Shown in pieces: positions 63,368 through 64,000 of a stretch of DNA of 64,000 nt (position 1 is the stretch's first letter; every line of letters starts with the position of its first letter). The stretch lies in assembly GCF_016901135.1 (NCBI RefSeq), contig NZ_JAFEVL010000048.1, positions 372,001 through 436,000 of the forward strand. The letters are read 5' to 3'. This DNA is from Martinezella lusitana. Its GTDB lineage: Bacteria; Pseudomonadota; Alphaproteobacteria; Rhizobiales; Rhizobiaceae. Position numbers and translations under genes: made by a program. Below the pieces are notes generated by a model. The model did no database searches. It saw only the letters and a list, made by a program, of their open reading frames with translations, and was not told the origin of the DNA.

Positions 63368-64000
63368 TTAGGCTGCCTGGGCGCCGACGCCGAGTGCCTT
63401 CGGCAACTCTTCGACAGATATGCCAGCCGGCTCCGTCTCGAGGATCGACCGCCAGGTGAGCAGCTCGAAAGTGCCGTCATCGTGCTCGGCGATCGCCGTG
63501 CAGCTTTCCACCCAGTCACCGGTATTGATATAGCGGATGCCGTCGAGATCCTCGATGACGGCATGATGGATATGGCCGCAGATCACGCCATCGGCATCGT
63601 TGCGCTTGGCTTCCTCGGCGACGACACGCTGGAACTCGCCGATGAAGTTGACGGCATGCTTCACCTGCAGCTTTGCCCAGGCCGAGAACGACCAATAGGG
63701 CATATTCAGGCGACGACGCACAGCGGCAAGGCCGATATTGATCAGAATGGCCATGTCGTAGGCCCAATCGCCGAGATAGGCGAGCAGGCGGGCGTTGCGA
63801 ACGACGACATCGAATTCATCGCCATGAAGAACGAGATATTTCTTCCCGTCGGCGGTTTCATGCATGGCGCGTTGCGCCACCTCGATGCCACCAAAATGCG
63901 TGCCGGGGAAATCGCGCAGGAATTCATCGTGATTGCCGGGGATATAGACGATGCGCGTGCCTTTGCGCGCCTTGCGCAGAAGCTTCTGCACCACATCATT
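63368..64000 (-). CDS. UDP-2,3-diacylglucosamine diphosphatase-like metallophosphoesterase, 5' end outside window
   Basis: The C-terminal 210 residues of a calcineurin-like phosphoesterase. Metal-binding motifs are GNHDEF, LHGDEFD and GHIHHA. This matches LpxH/COG2908 proteins, which cut UDP-diacylglucosamine in lipid A synthesis; alphaproteobacteria often use LpxI instead, so the true substrate may differ. The N-terminus with the first metal motif lies to the right of the window. Confidence 0.85.
   Translation of the reverse strand, partial: NDVVQKLLRKARKGTRIVYIPGNHDEFLRDFPGTHFGGIEVAQRAMHETADGKKYLVLHGDEFDVVVRNARLLAYLGDWAYDMAILINIGLAAVRRRLNMPYWSFSAWAKLQVKHAVNFIGEFQRVVAEEAKRNDADGVICGHIHHAVIEDLDGIRYINTGDWVESCTAIAEHDDGTFELLTWRSILETEPAGISVEELPKALGVGAQAA

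Noticed and set aside
1..64000. tRNA, rRNA, insertion sequence, prophage, toxin-antitoxin or riboswitch
   Set aside because: Reading both strands I recognised no tRNA cloverleaf, no transposase or integrase, no phage structural gene and no known riboswitch core. A tRNAscan-SE and Rfam scan would be decisive.

Overview
This window reads as chromosomal core sequence of a Rhizobium-type alphaproteobacterium (order Hyphomicrobiales, most likely Rhizobium sensu stricto). The basis is protein character: RecA, a 205-residue S4, CckA, a cysteine-poor DksA, an MCE/Mla lipid transporter with a STAS-MlaE fusion, and a recA operator of the TTG-N11-CAA type described for Rhizobium etli. GC content is high, coding is dense, and I see no transposase, integrase, phage gene, CRISPR array, rRNA or tRNA. 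The exact species cannot be fixed from this text alone.

Layout. 1-4.8 kb (minus): end-truncated class III adenylate cyclase, two tandem inositol-monophosphatase paralogues, ttcA, glsA and rpsD with a well-formed promoter and terminator. 5.0-10.7 kb (minus): HerA-like ATPase, FMN-dependent lactate dehydrogenase, a trmJ-murI-GNAT overlapping operon and a secreted protein of unknown function. 10.9-13.4 kb (plus): small membrane protein, icd, glutathione transferase. 13.4-18.9 kb (minus): AraC/GyrI-like regulator, an AT-richer membrane protein, alaS and recA with SOS operator. 19.0-21.0 kb (plus): psuK-psuG pseudouridine catabolism. 21.0-24.9 kb (minus): trpS and the cell-cycle kinase cckA. 25.2-31 kb: FliO-like protein, dksA, a sixA-like phosphatase, ycjX-ycjF and a secreted protein. 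30.8-32.6 kb (minus): folP-folB-folK. 32.7-34.6 kb: DUF922 protease, a candidate small RNA with its own terminator, a 2Fe-2S ferredoxin and an HPt protein. 35.1-41.9 kb (plus): a 2254-residue two-membrane-segment coiled-coil protein with 11-residue periodicity. 42-55.6 kb: RcnB-like protein, then a sugar locus (GH43, aldo/keto reductase, Gfo/Idh/MocA oxidoreductase, TIM-barrel isomerase, GH2 beta-mannosidase, ABC importer) divergent from a LacI regulator. 55.6-64 kb: gnd, an SRPBCC protein, the mlaE-mlaF-mlaD-lipoprotein operon, an MFS transporter and an end-truncated UDP-diacylglucosamine-type phosphoesterase.

How the genes fit together. Most of the window is housekeeping: translation (rpsD, alaS, trpS, ttcA, trmJ), folate synthesis, central carbon (icd, gnd, lldD), cell wall (murI), DNA repair (recA), stringent response (dksA) and envelope lipid traffic (mla). 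Two parts stand out. One is the inducible glycoside import and degradation locus at 42.5-55.6 kb. The other is the region around 33.3-41.9 kb, where a candidate small RNA, an orphan HPt protein and a giant repeat protein with a CtrA-type box upstream lie about 10 kb from cckA, the top kinase of the CtrA pathway. The giant protein contains an unbroken 341-residue hendecad register and a 330-bp in-frame tandem duplication, and is the least explained object here.
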